Made by a program: the position numbers and the translations under genes. A stretch of DNA of 64,000 nt from Prosopocoilus inquinatus. Lineage: Eukaryota; Arthropoda; Insecta; Coleoptera; Lucanidae. The notes under the pieces are model-generated. The model saw nothing but the letters and a program-made list of their open reading frames with translations, ran no database searches and was not told the origin of the DNA. The first letter of the stretch is position 1; each line of letters begins with the position of its first letter. This document shows, piece after piece, positions 24,380 through 35,262 of the stretch. Location: positions 38,430,001 to 38,494,000 of the forward strand of contig CM069873.1 in NCBI GenBank assembly GCA_036172665.1, written 5' to 3'.

Positions 24380-25025
24380 TTTTAAAATGTGCAATGGAAG
24401 CGCTTCTATTACACAAAAAAAAATTTGAGTCGATACCTGGAATAGCAAGAAAGTTATGGAATTCTTATGGAGCTCTGGGACACCCTGTATGTCTTTCATA
24501 TCTTCAAAATAATCCTCAAATATTGTGTCAGACATTCGCAATGTACAGTAGTCATGCATTAATTGCTTGGATCTTTCGAAGGTTAGCCTATTTTAAGGGC
24601 TTATGAATAATGGCCCAGGTTGAAAATACTCTCTCTAGTTGGGCCGATGATGCAGACATATTCAGTAATTTCATTGGTAACTTAGTAATTATTAGGACGG
24701 TGAATTTCGGCCAGGCACCAAAAGACGAATTGATTCTTAATGTCCTTTCCATAAAGAAGTCCGAACATTCTGATTTTGTGGTATACATGTCACATTCATT
24801 TAAACCTTCTCCATTTAAATTTACAAGTAAAAAATGATTGCTTTTTTATTCCTTATTCAATTTTTCATTATCGTAATGAGGATGGAAAAAGCAAACAGCA
24901 ACTGCAATTTCACTTGATGCCATTTCGTTTCTTTCTTTGAGACGGTCTTTATACTTTTCGGGGAGTTGCATATCTAACCATACCGCTGCTGCGTCCGCAA
25001 GGGAAAAATTAGTACTTTGACATTT
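24380..25025 (-). pseudogene. hAT transposase, C-terminal remnant
   Basis: Read on the minus strand, 25025-24588 gives SLADAAAVWLDMQLPEKYK, then FFHPHYDNEKL and, after a stop near 24835, the hAT dimerisation signature SSAQLERVFSTWA near 24620. A frame change then leads to SKQLMHDYCTLRM-type sequence toward 24545. This is the C-terminal part of the catalytic/dimerisation region. The N-terminal half, BED finger and termini were not found. Stops and a frameshift make it inactive. Confidence 0.75.
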
Positions 25026-25626
25026 TTCCTACCTACCTGCTCAGGTATTTACAAGTGATCGCCGTGACAGACGTTTCGGCGTCACCGGCCAGCACCAGTG
25101 GGATAGGGTGGATTCTTTCAAATTCTTCGCGAAAAGAATGATAAAGGCGCCACTTAATTTTTTTTGGCAATGGGGGACCGCGGGAAAACTAAGAAAACGC
25201 GAGTCATCCACAATATTTACAACAGTATAACTTTATTTAATACAGAAAACAGGAAACAAATTGTCACAATCAAATACGCAGGTCAATACATAAACAACAA
25301 AACAATAGGACTAAAATCCAACGTGCGCAGGATGCAGTGTAAAATCTATTTTTGAGCGATAAATGTTGCCGCGCCGCGCGAACACCTAGCGTGGCGAACT
25401 CAAAATCAAACTTTTATTATAAATAAACAAAAGGGGAATGAAGAGCAATTTCGCTCCGCGTAACTTAGACACGGCGGCAACAACACTGTTAAATTTGAAT
25501 TTTTATTTTAAATCAACTCGCACGCTGTTGAAGTCTATTGCATAATAACCGTTCATATTCGTTTTCAGATATGTTTATGTAAAATCACTATTTAATTAAT
25601 GTATAAAGAAATTGTAAATAAATATA
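25026..25626. other. Non-coding stretch
   Basis: No gene recognised. The open frame at 25164-25355 shows no family resemblance. Composition changes around 25360-25500 (CG-rich islands), possibly an LTR or transposon end. Confidence 0.35.
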
Positions 25627-26149
25627 CAGTGTGAATAAAAATAAGGAATGAGTGGTCGCTATTATAAGTTTTCCAAAAAAATGTTTTAAATAGAAGTTAA
25701 TTAATGTTAATGGCTAATTATTTGCCACAAATTGGCGTTTTTAAATTTTTCTTGTGACGTCATAATTTTTAACTGTGACGTCATCAATAATTATCTTTAA
25801 AATCTATATTTCTTTCAACTTTTCTCTTCACGGTTTTACAAAATATAGAGATAAGAAAAATTTCGGTAGAATGAACTTCATTTTGTGAGTCTGTAGACTT
25901 CTCAAATTTTTTTATATCCTATAATGTGTTTATATGACCGTAAAGAGAGAAAAATATATTATCAATCTGGGCAGAAAGAATTAGAGATTGTAATTTATAA
26001 AAAATCATCTCATATCACATAAGAAAAATGCAAAAGCCAGTTTGTAGCAAATAAATAGTAATTTAACTTTTATTTAAAACATTTTTTTGTAAAACCTATA
26101 GTAGCGCCTCTATTGACGCATCAACATTCTTTACTTTTTATTCACTCTG
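25627..26149. mobile_element. 523-bp MITE, TA target site
   Basis: Ends CAGTGTGAATAAAAATAAGG (left) and CAGAGTGAATAAAAAGTAAA (right, reverse complement), flanked by TA at 25625-25626 and 26150-26151. No coding capacity. The interior has a tandem GTGACGTCAT motif (about 25754-25785). Tc1/mariner-type parent inferred. Confidence 0.75.
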
Positions 26150-26660
26150 TACATTTGATGCAATTTCTTGCACATACTTTTTTATTAATTAAATACAAAC
26201 ATTCTTTGTGGTTATACACAAATACATTTCAACTCGAATATCAGCGGATATGAATGATTACTTCATAAATTTCAACAGCGTGTCTATTGACATAAAAGAA
26301 TCATTCAAATTTAAAATTGTGGCTATTCAATGTTCATATTACCTATAGGAGAATTATCCATAGTTTTGGAAAACACAAGTCGCACCAGAATCTTAAAAAC
26401 AAGGCGCACACTTTCAGGCTTGAGAAAAGATGAACATGAGCATTACGTTTACTGTTTTGGGTATTTGGGTTTGAAAGCCCCGCTTTCAGTTACTTAAATA
26501 AAGATCCGTTAACATAGAATATTGTGTAGAAAGTATTGTATTGGTAACGACGTATGACGCTAAGTTTTCTACTGTCCAATATATTTGCACTACCGTTACG
26601 ATAAGTTTTATAAAATTTTGTTGCAAATCGTTTCTGATTGGAGTGAAAACCTCGAACAGC

Positions 26661-26707
26661 CTCTGTACAGAGCTGCTTCAGCCCTGTTTGGGACTTCATC
26701 AGCAGAG
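26661..26707 (-). ncRNA. Hammerhead ribozyme (type I), minus strand
   Basis: On the minus strand: CTCTG, core CTGATGA, stem II AGTCC/GGGCT (one wobble), GAA, stem III GCAG-CU-CTGT (four pairs with a 2-nt loop), A, then CAGAG. All invariant core bases are present except a G at 15.1. Confidence 0.7.
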
Positions 26708-27030
26708 ACGTAGCTCGACATTTCCACTGCAGACCAAAAACGACTTGTCCTATTTATTCGTAAGTGCGATGTAATAGTGATAAACAGATAAAACAGCGAC
26801 ATCGTACGATCGCTTTTTGACCTGACATTGCAGTAGGATAGACAAATTGAAGCGGATTTGCTCCTAATAGGTCCCTCATGCAAGGCGGCCATGCTTGCTG
26901 TCAAAGCATAATGAAAGTCAAAAAATGATCGTAGGATGTCGCTGTTTTATCTGTTCATCACTAATATATCGCAATTGCGAATAAATTGGACAAGTCGTTT
27001 TTGGTCTGCAATGGGAATGTCGAGCTACGT

Positions 27031-27075
27031 CTCTGCTGATGAAGCCCCAAACAGGGCTGAAACAGCTGTACAGAG
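27031..27075 (+). ncRNA. Hammerhead ribozyme (type I), consensus-perfect copy
   Basis: Stem I CTCTG (27031-27035) pairs perfectly with CAGAG (27071-27075). The core CTGATGA is at 27036-27042. Stem II is AGCCC/GGGCT around loop CAAACA. GAA is at 27059-27061. Stem III is the self-complementary ACAGCTGT (27062-27069), and A27070 is the cleavage-site base. An outer CGAG/CTCG pairing (27021-27024 with 27080-27083) extends stem I past an internal loop. Very short palindromic stem III is known from hammerheads in Penelope-like elements and animal retrozymes, which often act as dimers. Confidence 0.82.
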
Positions 27076-27265
27076 GCTGCTCGAGGTTTTCACTGCAATC
27101 AAAAACGATTTGCAACAAAATTTTTTAAAACTTTCATATATGCTTTGACAGTAAGCATGGCCGCCTTGCATTGGGGACTTATTAGGAGCAAATCCGCTTC
27201 AATTTGTCTGTCCTATTCAACGTCAGGTCAAAAAGCGATCGTAAGATGTCGCTGTTTTATTTGTT

Positions 27266-28268
27266 GATGAGTTTTATATAAATGAACGTTTAATAGAAAT
27301 TTTATGGTGTCGTCTTAGTAACTAGGGTCAAGCGGTGTACAATTGAGACACTTTTTAGAACTTTCAATTTTTTAATGTGTTAGAGTCCTTCAAGGGAATT
27401 GATGAAATTTTTGTAAGAGATAAATTATGATGGAAAAAGTATTGACAACTTAAAAACATACAAAAAATACCTTTATGTAACGCCGAAAAAGTCTAAGAAT
27501 GAGACATGCCAGGTGAAATATCATAAAATGCATGTATTAAGGGCTGGTTGCGCAGTCACTGTTTAACATTAATCTAAAATTTGACAGTGATTTGGGCTGC
27601 CGATGCCGAATGTAATCAAATGGCATGTCGTTGCTAAGCATCGGAGAATTTCGTCGCCGGCAAATTTGTCTGGCCGGGCCCGGCGCAGTCTGAAGCCTGT
27701 CGGAGCCGATACGGGCGTTTTTGACTGTGTCGGTCCGGATACGGTCCTAATACGGTCCTATTACGGTCAGGTCTAATGGGCGAACTCCTTTAATCTAAAT
27801 AATTTAATAACGCAATGTATTTAGAATAATAAAAAAATACACCATAACTATTCAAATAAAAAATATATATTTTCAATGAAGTACTGTATTTTTGATTTTT
27901 AATCTGGCGAAGCGAGTTGGCCAAATTGCTTGGTCTCGCGGATTTTGCAACATTGGGTTCGAATCTCATCAGGTTTCTGTTTTTTTATTACAATATTTAA
28001 TCATTTATGTTGTAATATTCAATAAATTTTATAATAGGAAATAAAATAAACACTAAAAATTGTAATAAAAAAAGACTAGATGGAACTTGAACACGAGGGA
28101 CGCGAGAGGAATCCTCAAGACAAGCAATTTTCAACTCACTCCGTCTTGTCGGAGGAAATGTTAAAAATGAAGTATTAAATTGAATAATACAAAGCCCCGT
28201 TACAAGTTCAAAATTTATTTACTTCATTTTTTTTGCAAAATCCTGAACGATAAAAACTTTTAATATTA

Positions 28269-28303
<35 letters not shown>

Positions 28304-28496
28304 TATTTATTGTTTATTGCCTATTTGTTTGCATAATGCTAGGTTAAGTCAAAAATTAAACCAAAAAATAATAGTAACACATGTAGGTGTACAAGAAAAC
28401 TTACAAGTACAAAAAAATAAAATCACTCACACAAAAAGTTCTCAGGGGTAACTGTCTAAGAAGTCATTAATGGAATAGTAACATTTTTTTTAAATA
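27266..28496. other. Non-coding stretch with microsatellite
   Basis: 27640-27780 is unusually GC-rich with repeated TACGGTCC units. An (AAT)n run lies at about 28269-28301. No gene recognised. Confidence 0.5.
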
Positions 28497-29741
28497 CGTG
28501 AGCTGCTGGAAAATTTTCTGGAATCTAGTAGGTCCAGAGTTGTTAGCGTTCATCAACTGTAATATTTGAAAAGTTTGACGTTTTTCGCCTATAATTCTAT
28601 TGACAGTTCCTATCCAAGTGAACTAGTTTTGTTTGTACAGTATTTGAGAAAAAGTAATTTTGTGTAAACATGGAAATATCGAGTGAAAATTTTCATGCCA
28701 TGATTTTTTACGATTTCAAATGTGGTCTAACGCCGAAACAATGCCTCGATCGGCTTCATTTGTCTTTTGTAGTTGAAGCACCATCAAAGAGCAGTGTTTT
28801 TAATTGGTTTGTCGAATTCCAGCGTGGACGTACCTCTCTCAGTGACGAATTTCGTGAAGGTCGTCCATCAACATCTGTTGTTGCCACTAATGTAGATGCT
28901 GTGCGTGAAATGCTTAAGCGAGCTCGACAAGCGACATACCGTGAGATTCAAGCATCCTTACGCATTGACATGAAAGCAATACACTAGATTTTGCATGATC
29001 ATTTGAATGTACGAAAGCTTTGCAGTCGTGTCAAATGGTGCGAAGAAATGCTCAAGAAATTCAATGGAGGTCGTTCAAATATAGTTTATAACATCGTTAC
29101 TGGTGACGAAACGTGGATCTATTCGTACGAGTCAGAAAGTAAACAACATTCTATCGTTTGGGTATTTTAAAATGAACCAATACCAACAAAAGTTGTCCGG
29201 TCACGCAGTGCTGCGAAGCAAATGATTGCTTGTTTCTTTGATTTAACTGGACATGTAGCAACCGTGGCTTTAGAGGATCGAAAAACCGTGAATGCTAATT
29301 GGTATACTACAATTTGTTTGCCGGAAGTCATCGATCAAATAAGAAGAAACAATCGAAATCGACGAATTATTCTCCATCATGACAACGCCAGCTCTCACTC
29401 AGCCCGTCAAACAGTTGATTTTATGTCCAACAAAAATGTTGAATTAATGACTCATTGTCCATATTCACCTGATTCATCACCTAACGATTTCTTTTTATTC
29501 CTAAATTATCAAAAATAAAATGCGTGGTGAGCGATTTTCGTCGGCTGAAGCAGCGCTTGAAACATTCCGGACACTGGTTTCTGAGGTACCATCTTTAGAG
29601 TTGAAAACGTGCTTTAGAAATTGGTTCGAGCGTATGCAAAAGTGTATTGATGTCAAAGGCGAATACTTCGAAAAACAATGATACCGTTTACCAAATTTCA
29701 TATGCGTTTTTTCATACCGTTTCCAGAAACAGCAGCCCACG
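28497..29741 (+). mobile_element. mariner element, 1245 bp
   Basis: The left end CGTGAGCTGCTGGAAAATTT and the reverse complement of the right end CGTGGGCTGCTGTTTCTGG are inverted repeats flanked by TA (28495-28496 and 29742-29743). The length is normal for mariner. It encodes one broken transposase. Confidence 0.85.
28670..29681 (+). pseudogene. mariner transposase (broken)
   Basis: The frame opens with a paired-type helix-turn-helix region (28670-28987), including VFNWFVEFQRGRTSLSDE and EGRPSTS. After a stop at 28985-28987 come the first catalytic Asp in GDETWIYSYE (about 29105), a stop near 29168, the second Asp in HHDNASSH (about 29378) and the third in YSPDSSPNDFFLF (about 29463), the D,D34D layout. 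Stops at 28985, 29168 and 29516 and a missing stretch after the first domain make it inactive. It would cut and insert the element at TA. Confidence 0.9.
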
Positions 29742-29807
29742 TATATAAGTATATAACTTTATTTTGGATTTAAACATTACAATATTTAAGGATTTCAGTT
29801 CAGTAGT

Positions 29808-29897
29808 AGGAATAGGCCGATTCTGGAACCTCCTCCGACCTTGACCAATAAAATTCAAGGTCAAGGTCGGAGGAGGTTCCAGAATCGGCCTATTCCT
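29808..29897. repeat. Perfect 39-bp-arm hairpin
   Basis: Arms 29808-29846 and 29859-29897 are exact reverse complements around a 12-nt AT-rich loop. The inner arm ends carry GACCTTGACC / GGTCAAGGTC. The following 200 bp repeat TCAAGGTCA-like motifs on both strands. Confidence 0.9.
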
Positions 29898-30580
29898 GAC
29901 GTGACCTCACCATGACCTTCAAGTTCAAGGCCATGACCTTGAGGTGGAGGTTCCAGAATCCATTCCTGGCGTTACCTTATCATAATCTTCATGGTCAAGA
30001 TCATGACCTTGAAGTGACTTCAATGATAAGGTTATGTCAAGGTTAGAGGGACCTCCAGGCGACCATGAAGTGACCTTCTGCGTGACTGCCCTTCTGCAAG
30101 GTTACAGCTTCCCTCCCGCCTCCCAAGTATTTGTAGGCCTTATATACCTATCTATGCAGTTAAATTTATTTTCAGTATGATTTTGTTGCGACTGAAATTA
30201 AGTCTGGAAGCTCCTCCGATCAAACATTTCCCTCTCATTGAGGAGGTTAGAAAATCACTTTTCTTTTCAATGTCATTGATTGGGCAATGAGCAAACGTTG
30301 CGAAATTGACATATCTCTGAAAATGGTTTCATTCAAGGTCTGAGGAGATCCCAGAATCGATCTATTCCCGACATGACCTCCGGAATGTTGCAGAAAAGGT
30401 GAGAATAAATTCAGTTGGTGTACAACTGTGAAGCTTACAACTAAAGAAGCAATTCGTTGCTGAGTTGAGGGAAATACTTGTAATTGAAACAATAGTTCGT
30501 TAGTTATACCGTATGATTTCTTAAATTTTAGATAAAGGGGGGCAGTGGAAAGCAAAACATATTATGATAAATACCTCAAT
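29898..30580. other. Non-coding stretch left of the LTR retrotransposon
   Basis: 29900-30080 is rich in TGACCTTGA / TCAAGGTCA motifs. 30505-30537 is the inverted partner (one mismatch) of 53968-54000 on the other side of the retrotransposon. No gene recognised. Confidence 0.5.
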
Positions 30581-30867
30581 TGTAATGGAATATTATATTT
30601 CATTACATTTTATGGAAAGTTCCCGCGGTGCATCCGGTGCTGATTTAGCGTCTAAAGACAAGCGCAACGGATGCGCCGCGAAGCCAGGGAAAAATTGCTG
30701 AAAGGAATAAAAAAGAAACATGTACAGTATGTATCGAGTCTTCACTAAATAAAGATGCATAAAGTGGTTTCACTAAAATCAAAAACTTTACAGTAAAGAA
30801 GTGAAAAACATTTCTTTATTTTATAACATTGAACAAATCCGAGAAAGGTACATTATTATTTATTACA
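30581..30867 (+). repeat. 5' LTR of the 412-like element
   Basis: 287 bp, TG...CA ends. It matches 53541-53841 with roughly seven or eight substitutions and small indels, including 12 bases present only in the 3' copy. A polyadenylation signal AATAAA lies at 30748-30753. Confidence 0.92.
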
Positions 30868-30880
30868 TGGCGATCCTGCC
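30868..30880 (+). promoter_or_regulatory. Primer-binding site
   Basis: TGGCGATCCTGCC directly abuts the 5' LTR, so a tRNA ending in GGCAGGATCGCCA is the likely primer. Arg tRNA is my guess from relatives. Confidence 0.65.
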
Positions 30881-30930
30881 ATTAAAGTACTAGTGAAGTG
30901 TAAAGTGTAAACGAAGAAGAAGTTTGCAAA

Positions 30931-31188
30931 ATGGGTGGCAATCAGTCGAGAAAGGAAAAGGAAATAATAATCGCACGAGCTGGTAGCAGTGGTGGTACTA
31001 CAAAATTTAATGAAACCAAAGTACAATTCATCCTGTGGGAAATAGCAGGCGTAGCAGTGTTATTCTTGGTAGTCGTTACAATTACATTATTTATTTGGCG
31101 TCGATGCAAGAAGGCATGGTTGAAGAAGATCAGAAAAGAAGTTTACAAGAGTCGGGACCATCTCGCCGTTGTAGGTGACAGTGTGTAA
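30931..31188 (+). CDS. Small predicted N-myristoylated membrane protein upstream of gag
   Basis: This 85-residue frame lies between primer-binding site and gag in an LTR element. It starts MGGNQSRK, a good N-myristoylation context (Gly2, Ser6, basic residues). A single hydrophobic segment at about residues 31-54 (LWEIAGVAVLFLVVVTITLF) is followed by a basic stop-transfer region RRCKK. It is too small for an envelope protein. I recall short frames upstream of gag in 412/mdg1-type elements, so it may be a conserved accessory gene; its function is unknown. The frame is intact although gag and pol are broken, and the ATG follows AAA. Confidence 0.6.
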   Translation: MGGNQSRKEKEIIIARAGSSGGTTKFNETKVQFILWEIAGVAVLFLVVVTITLFIWRRCKKAWLKKIRKEVYKSRDHLAVVGDSV

Positions 31189-31253
31189 ATGGTACGCAAA
31201 TCGTGAGATAAACTAAGGTCAGTTAAACATACGTTCATTTGTTTTTTATATAA

Positions 31254-32421
31254 ATGAGTATACTAGTTAAGTTTAAAGCATTATATGATGAACTTCAGTT
31301 GTTTAAAGCTAATAGAGTTAAAGATAATAAAGATAGACGAGAAAATTTAGAATTAACTCAGAAAAGATTAATAGATTTAGAACAGTTTTCAGTTAGGTTA
31401 TGCAACCTAAGAGTAGAATTTGGTAAGAATGTGGCAAATATTGATGTAACTGGTAAAGTTAAGATTTACATTGAAAAAATTAATTTAATTATTAATGATA
31501 TTCATTGTATGCTTCAGCATAGGTTAAACATTCATTCTGAAATGGGAGAACAATTTAATTTAAAAACTGCGGGTAGTTTGTTATGGATGGAAATGAGGAC
31601 ACAACCAAAAAATTAATAGATTCAATCATATTATACGCAGGGTTATTAGAACCAGGCAGCATAAAGCATTTAATAAATTTCGTTTTAAAAACTCGCCTCT
31701 CTGAAAATGCTAAAATTCGGTTGAATAAAAAATACGATACCGTAGATTCACTAGTGAGAGATATTAGAGAAAATTTTATTACGAAAAAATCAGTTACAAC
31801 ACTTTCAAATCAATTGCATCAATCGCGACAATTGAACAAATCCATTGACGAATTTGGTAGCGAAATCGAACAACTATTTAGCAATTTAACATTAGCTCAA
31901 GCAGGAAATGACGAAAATTTACTAATTTCATTGCGACCGGTGAACGAAAAAATTGCTATAAATTCTTTTTGCAATGGTATAAGAAACCATGAATTAAGAA
32001 CTATCATTAAATCTCGAAATGTCACCACATTAAAAGAAGCTATTAGTGTGGCAATTGATGAAGATAGGAATAAACCCTCATCATCAAATGTTTTTTATTT
32101 CAATAACCGTGGAAATACTAACAGAGTTCGAGGTTCTAGAATGAATTCTAAACCATCTTATAAACGCAATCAAAATTCTTCACAACAATATGTCAAAACA
32201 CCTCAAAATTTCAGACGTTCCTTTAATTCAAATACCGAAAACCGTAATAACGATATTAGTCGTTCACATATTTTAATCAAGCTCGCGGACAAAGACGATC
32301 ATCGCAAGGGATAAACCGAGTTCAAGCAAGTAATCGAGGGCGTACGGCAAATCGTGGCAATGCGTTTTACGTGGAACCAGTAGATCCTTCATCCAGCCAT
32401 AATCGGTTTTTTCGAGACTAA
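31254..32421 (+). pseudogene. gag of the 412-like element, frameshifted
   Basis: The first part (31254-31616, 120 residues) is helical and basic. The second part (31583-32314) starts with MDGNEDTTKKL and covers the capsid-like region, with SENAKIRL and SFCNGIRNHELRTIIKSRN. In relatives these two parts are one protein, so a small indel near 31580 breaks the frame. The C-terminal tail is Asn/Arg/Ser-rich, without an obvious zinc knuckle, and seems to run on in another frame to about 32421. Gag would form the particle and bind RNA. Confidence 0.8.
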
Positions 32422-32429
32422 AACTATCG

Positions 32430-34499
32430 GAACTGTAATTTTGAATGTGAACGGTATGAATTATATCAAGCTGAAATATGAAGACACTGAATTACTGTTT
32501 CTTTTGGATACAGGTGCAAGTGTTAGTATGATTTAAAAAAAAATTTTAAAACCTAATGAAATTATTGATACCTCCAGGAAATTAACTATTAATGGGATTG
32601 CAGGATCAACAAAATCAAATGGATCACTTTGTGTTTCTTTACAGTTAGAAGACGATAAATTTAAACATGAATTTCATGTCGTAAAAGATTTTAGATGTGA
32701 TTTGAATGGAATTATCGGATCAGATTTCTTAACAGAGCACAATGCTGTTATCGATTTTGAAAAATTTTTATTCACATTTTGGAATAGCAAACGTAAATGC
32801 ACAACCCCCTTGGAATCTAAATATGACATTTTTACAACAATTCCTCCGCGTTGTAAAACTATCCAATATTTTTGGGTTGATAATAATCAAGATTGTGTAG
32901 TGTTGCCGAATAAAATCTGTGAAGGTGTATTTACCGCAGGCATTATTGCAAGACCAAAGTCACATATTATTCCAGTTCGTATACTAAATACTAACGACAA
33001 AGAAATTAAAATTAGAAATTTTAAACCAGATACCTACAATTATCAAATTTCGAACTATATAATTTTGACAGCAATGAAATATCACTTGACAGAGTAAATA
33101 GTGTATTAGATTTAATTAACATTAAACATTTAAATAAAGAAGAAAAAGATTCAATTCAAAAAATTTGCTCAAAATATTCTGATGTTTTTCTTTTAGATAA
33201 TGATCCAGTAACAGTCACAAATATTATCAAAGAAACTATTAAATTAAAAAATGACGCAAAACCAGTCTATATTAAACCGTATCGTTTACCGCAAGCTCAA
33301 AAGTTCGAAATAAATAGACAAATAAGTAAAATGTTAAGGGACGGTATTATTGAAGAGAGCAAATCAAATTGGTCAGCTCCTTTATTAATTGTTCCAAAGA
33401 AAGGCGACTCCAATGGTAACAAAAAATGGAGAGTCGTAGTTGATTACAGACTGTTAAATAAAAATATCGAAGATGATCGGTTCCCTTTGCCTAATATTAC
33501 AGAAATTTTAGATTCATTGTCGGGAGCTTTTTATTTTTCTTATCTAGACCTTTCTCAGGGTTATTATCAGGTTGAGCTAAAACTATCAAGTAGGAAATAT
33601 ACGGCTTTTACTACTAATGAAGGTCAATTTCAAATGACTCGTTTACCAATGGGGCTAAAAACTAGTCCTAGTTCTTTTTCAAGAGTTATGACTATCGCGA
33701 TGTCCGGATTAAATTTTGAATCATGCTTCGTATATCTTGACGATCTTATTGTATTTGGAAAGAGTTTACAAAACCATAATCAAAATTTAATAAAAGTTCT
33801 TAACAGATTACGAGACGTCAACTCGAAATTAAATCCTACAAAATGTCAATTTCTGAAAAAGGAGATTTTATATTTAGGGCATGTTATTTCGTCGGAAGGC
33901 ATTTCCCCCGATCCAGATAAAATTTTTGTAGTTCAAAATTATCCAGTTCCCACTAATGCAGATGAAACTAAACGATTTGTAGCTTTTGCAAATTATTATC
34001 GTAAATTTATATCTAATTTTGCGCAGATCGCAAACCCTTTAAATAAATTAAGTCGCAAGTCTGTACAATTTCATTGGGATACAGAATGCCAGAATTCTTT
34101 TGAATCTCTAAAAAAATCCTTAATAAGCCCACCCGTTCTGCTGTATCCACATTTTTCAGCGGAAAATGAATTTATTTTCAAAACGGACGCTTCAGGTTAC
34201 GCGATAGGCGCAGTTCTTTCAAATTCAGACGAAAAACCAATTGCCTATGCCAGTAGAGCATTGAATAAGGCTGAGATAAATTATGCTACAATTGAAAAGG
34301 AACTCCTAGCCATTGTTTGGGCAATAAAACATTTTCGGCCTTATCTATATGGGCGGAAGTTTAAAATTTTTACTGATCACAGACCTTTAGTATATTTATT
34401 TGGCATGAACAATCCATCATCTAGATTAACTAAATTTAGGCTTTTACTTGAAGAATTTGATTTTACAGTAACTTATATAAAAGGTAAAGAAAACGCGGC
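32430..34499 (+). pseudogene. pol of the 412-like element, 5' portion (protease, RT, RNase H)
   Basis: The protease active site LLDTGASVSM (about 32504-32533) is followed at once by a TAA stop. 32702-33097 covers the rest of protease and linker. A frameshift near 33055 joins to the RT frame, which from 33331 is open to 34498. RT signatures: LRDGIIEESKSNWSAPLLIV, LDLSQGYYQV, YLDDLIVFG (catalytic YxDD, about 33740), LGHVISSEGI. RNase H signatures: FKTDASGYAIGAVL, ATIEKELLAIVWAIKHFRPY, IFTDHRPL. It ends at the Polinton insertion (duplicated hexamer 34494-34499). Confidence 0.9.
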
Positions 34500-35262
34500 A
34501 GTAGTATAGCAAGCGGGATCCTAGGACACTTCGATGGCATGTTCCATCCGAAGAGACCACCGTTGAAATCCAACCCCAATTGTAGGGGGTGTTTTTATCG
34601 GTGAAGAAGTAACCCCTGTTGGTTCTTGTGCATGTCGTCAATGACCAGAGGGTGTAAGAAGTGGTCAATGACCAGAGGCTTTCAAGGTCGGGGCTTGTGG
34701 ACAATGCTGGAGAGGCCTAAGAAGAAGAAGTCTTTCAAGGTCATCGTCAATGACCAGAGGCCTAAGAAGAAGAAGTGGAGGCTGGAGGAGCCTCGCCGCG
34801 GTTGCGCGCGAGCAGAGGCTTTCAAAGTCGCGCGCGCGCTGACCTTTGTACTGTCCTAGTACGAGCGGTATTTCTTGAACGCGTATCGTTTCGCAGGTTT
34901 GAACAGAATTTTTGCGCTACCTGTCACACACAGGTGACACTTGTTTGTGTCGGTTTTTTTTTTGGTTGCTTACTGATTGAAAAAAAAAAAATGCAAAAAT
35001 GTAGATTTTTAGGAATCTGTGTTCGAACGTCGCTAGGGGGATCAGACGAGCGGTTACGCAAAGGCGATAAGAGACGCTAGGTCAAACGAGGGATCAGGAA
35101 ACTGATAAGACGCTTCGTTAGAATGTAATATTTTATTTCAGACTTGTTCTAATATAATATTACAATTTTTACAAATAAAAAAAACTTTTAGTTATAATTT
35201 ACAATTAAAATAATTAGGATTTGTTCGGTTGTGGTGTGGATGATGATGATGATGATGTTTGT
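34500..35262 (+). repeat. Left Polinton terminal inverted repeat (763 bp)
   Basis: Matches the reverse complement of 51007-51772. By eye one substitution (G at about 35063) and one A-run length (12 against 15) differ, plus the inner end at a GAT repeat. It contains three direct copies of GTCAATGACCAGAGG (34637, 34664, 34746) and GGCCTAAGAAGAAGAAG blocks. Open frames inside are mirrored in both repeats and are not convincing genes; the coiled-coil gene ends inside it. Confidence 0.95.

Larger units (their letters stand above)
26600..27265. repeat. Retrozyme-like pair in inverted orientation
   Basis: 26600-26900 is a minus-strand copy and 26905-27265 a plus-strand copy of the same unit, so the two form a large palindrome. 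Both contain the hammerhead core, the CAAATCCGCTTCAATTTGTC block and the GATCGTA-GATGTCGCTGTTTTAT block. This is the least diverged pair in the window. Confidence 0.8.

Noticed and set aside
27905..27972. tRNA-like stretch with a GGGTTCGAATC B-box
   Set aside because: The A-box region and arms do not fold into a convincing cloverleaf; at best an old tRNA-derived SINE head or chance.
34626..35080. Two open frames in the Polinton terminal repeat (also at 51189-51646)
   Set aside because: They follow the AAG/GGC repeats of the repeat sequence, are identical at both ends simply because the repeats are, and resemble nothing; terminal repeats are expected to be non-coding.
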